Shown one piece after another: positions 4,479 to 5,443 of a DNA stretch of 5,443 bases. The DNA comes from Robiginitomaculum sp. (lineage in GTDB: Bacteria; Pseudomonadota; Alphaproteobacteria; Caulobacterales; Maricaulaceae): the NCBI GenBank assembly GCA_026993275.1, contig JALWUB010000263.1:1-5443 (forward strand), read 5' to 3'. Each line of letters starts with the position of its first letter. The stretch's first letter is position 1. The translations under genes and the position numbers were made by a program. The notes under the pieces were generated by a model, which did no database searches, was not told the DNA's origin, and worked only from the letters and a program-made list of their open reading frames with translations.

Positions 4479-5443
4479 TGGCGGATGCCCTACTGGACAG
4501 CGCCTGCGGCATTCTTGAAACCCTGGTGGGTTTCGACACCGTCTCGCACCATTCCAATCTGGCCCTGATCGACTGGGTGCAGACCCGTCTGGAAGAGCTG
4601 GGCGCAGTGTGCAGGCGCCTGCCCGGGGCAGAGGGCAAGAAGGCCAATTTCTACGCCAGCTTTGGCCCGAAGCAGCCCGGCGGCCTGGTCCTGTCCGGCC
4701 ATACCGACGTGGTTCCCGTCGCGGGCCAGGCCTGGACCTCGGACCCCTTTGCCCTGGTGCAAAGGGATGGCCGCCTGTATGGCCGCGGCGCATGCGACAT
4801 GAAGGGCTTCATTGCCTGCGCGCTGGCGCTGGCGCCGCATTTTGCCAAGGCGAAACTGGCGCGGCCCATCCACTTTGCCTTTTCCTATGACGAGGAGGTG
4901 GGCTGCCGCGGCGCGCCGGCGCTGATTGCGGCGATTGCGCGCGATCTGCCTGCCCCGGCGGCCGTGCTGGTCGGCGAGCCGACGAACATGCAGGTGGTCA
5001 GCGCCCACAAGGGGCTGTGTGCCTACAAGGTGCACATTACCGGCAAGGAGGCCCATTCCAGCCTGCCCCAGAGCGGCGCCTCGGCCGTGATGGCGGCGGT
5101 GCGGCTGATGGCCGAGCTCGACGCCATTGCACAAGACCTGGCCAGCCAGGCCGATCCGCACAGCCCGTTCGTTCCGCCTTGCGGAACGCTGACCATCGGC
5201 ATGGTCAAGGGCGGCACGGCGGTCAACATCCTGGCCCGCGAATGCACCTTCCTGTGGGATTTGCGCCTCACCCCCGGCGATGACCAGGCCGCCATCGAGG
5301 CGCGTTTTGCCCGCAAGGTGGCACAGGTGCAGGCGCAAATGCGCAAGAGCGCGCCAGAAGCCCGCATCACGGTGGAGTGCCTGAGCGCGGCACCGCCCCT
5401 GCGCGCCGAGCCGGAGAGCGCCGCCGAACACATTGCCCGCCTG
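4478..5443 (+). CDS. argE: N-acetylornithine deacetylase ArgE (M20 family), 3' end beyond window
   Basis: ArgE hydrolyses N2-acetyl-L-ornithine to ornithine and acetate in arginine biosynthesis. It is a cytosolic, dinuclear-metal homodimeric enzyme. The frame opens with ATG 4478 and runs without a stop to the last base, giving 322 complete codons. The family is normally about 380-395 aa, so roughly 60-75 residues are missing. Visible motifs are 'SGHTDVVPV' (H75 metal ligand, D77), 'YGRGACDMKGF' (D107 bridging ligand), 'SYDEEVGC' (E139 catalytic base, E140 ligand), 'VGEPTNMQ' (E167 ligand) and 'SAHKGL'. The dimerisation domain follows with 'GKEAHSS' (H193) and 'GGTAVNILA'. The last metal-binding His lies past the edge. 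AAGG at 4467-4470 gives an SD 7 nt before the ATG, and the ATG shares its A with the FKBP stop (TGATG), implying translational coupling. DapE is the main alternative, but 'GEPT...AHKG' and the alphaproteobacterial-type N-terminus favour ArgE. Confidence 0.93.
   Translation, partial: MADALLDSACGILETLVGFDTVSHHSNLALIDWVQTRLEELGAVCRRLPGAEGKKANFYASFGPKQPGGLVLSGHTDVVPVAGQAWTSDPFALVQRDGRLYGRGACDMKGFIACALALAPHFAKAKLARPIHFAFSYDEEVGCRGAPALIAAIARDLPAPAAVLVGEPTNMQVVSAHKGLCAYKVHITGKEAHSSLPQSGASAVMAAVRLMAELDAIAQDLASQADPHSPFVPPCGTLTIGMVKGGTAVNILARECTFLWDLRLTPGDDQAAIEARFARKVAQVQAQMRKSAPEARITVECLSAAPPLRAEPESAAEHIARL

Noticed and set aside
3840..4793. 317-aa open frame on the minus strand across the FKBP gene and start of argE
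   Set aside because: It is antisense to two recognised genes, rich in Arg/Gly/Pro low-complexity sequence and without recognisable domains.
4490..5431. 313-aa open frame on the minus strand
   Set aside because: It is the antisense shadow of argE, whose catalytic motifs on the + strand are unambiguous.

Overview
This 5.4 kb window is GC-rich (roughly two-thirds G+C by eye) and densely coded. Every supported gene lies on the + strand. The HrcA and ArgE sequences, and an hrcA-grpE pair with no dnaK directly behind it, suggest a chromosomal segment of an alphaproteobacterium. No genus can be named from the sequence alone. I see no mobile element, CRISPR array, tRNA or rRNA.

Layout, left to right. 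(1) Positions 1-806 hold the 3' part of an unrecognised, probably exported, beta-rich protein that enters from the left edge. (2) Positions 876-1949 are hrcA, the heat-shock repressor, with no visible Shine-Dalgarno sequence and a weak promoter-like element just upstream. (3) Positions 1958-2590 are grpE, the DnaK nucleotide-exchange factor, 8 bp behind hrcA. (4) The 107-bp gap 2591-2697 contains a 10-bp perfect inverted repeat, extendable to 12 pairs. Its right arm covers the ribosome binding site of the next gene. (5) Positions 2698-3792 encode a CelD/BcsL-type GNAT acyltransferase-like protein with a 12-bp tandem duplication in a basic stretch. (6) The gap 3793-3875 begins with a short hairpin plus T-run that may be a terminator. 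(7) Positions 3876-4478 encode a 200-aa FKBP-type peptidyl-prolyl isomerase with a lipoprotein signal peptide. (8) Positions 4478-5443 are argE (N-acetylornithine deacetylase, M20 family). It starts inside the FKBP stop codon (TGATG overlap) and runs off the right edge.

Functional reading. hrcA-grpE is a standard cytosolic heat-shock pair. The FKBP lipoprotein is a folding factor for the cell envelope, so protein folding recurs, but in different compartments. argE is linked to FKBP by translational coupling and not by an obvious pathway. The acyltransferase-like gene is unassigned in substrate. The window looks like ordinary core-genome sequence. I do not see a new multi-gene system. The item most worth testing is the possible SD-sequestering RNA stem at 2623-2691, directly downstream of the heat-shock genes.
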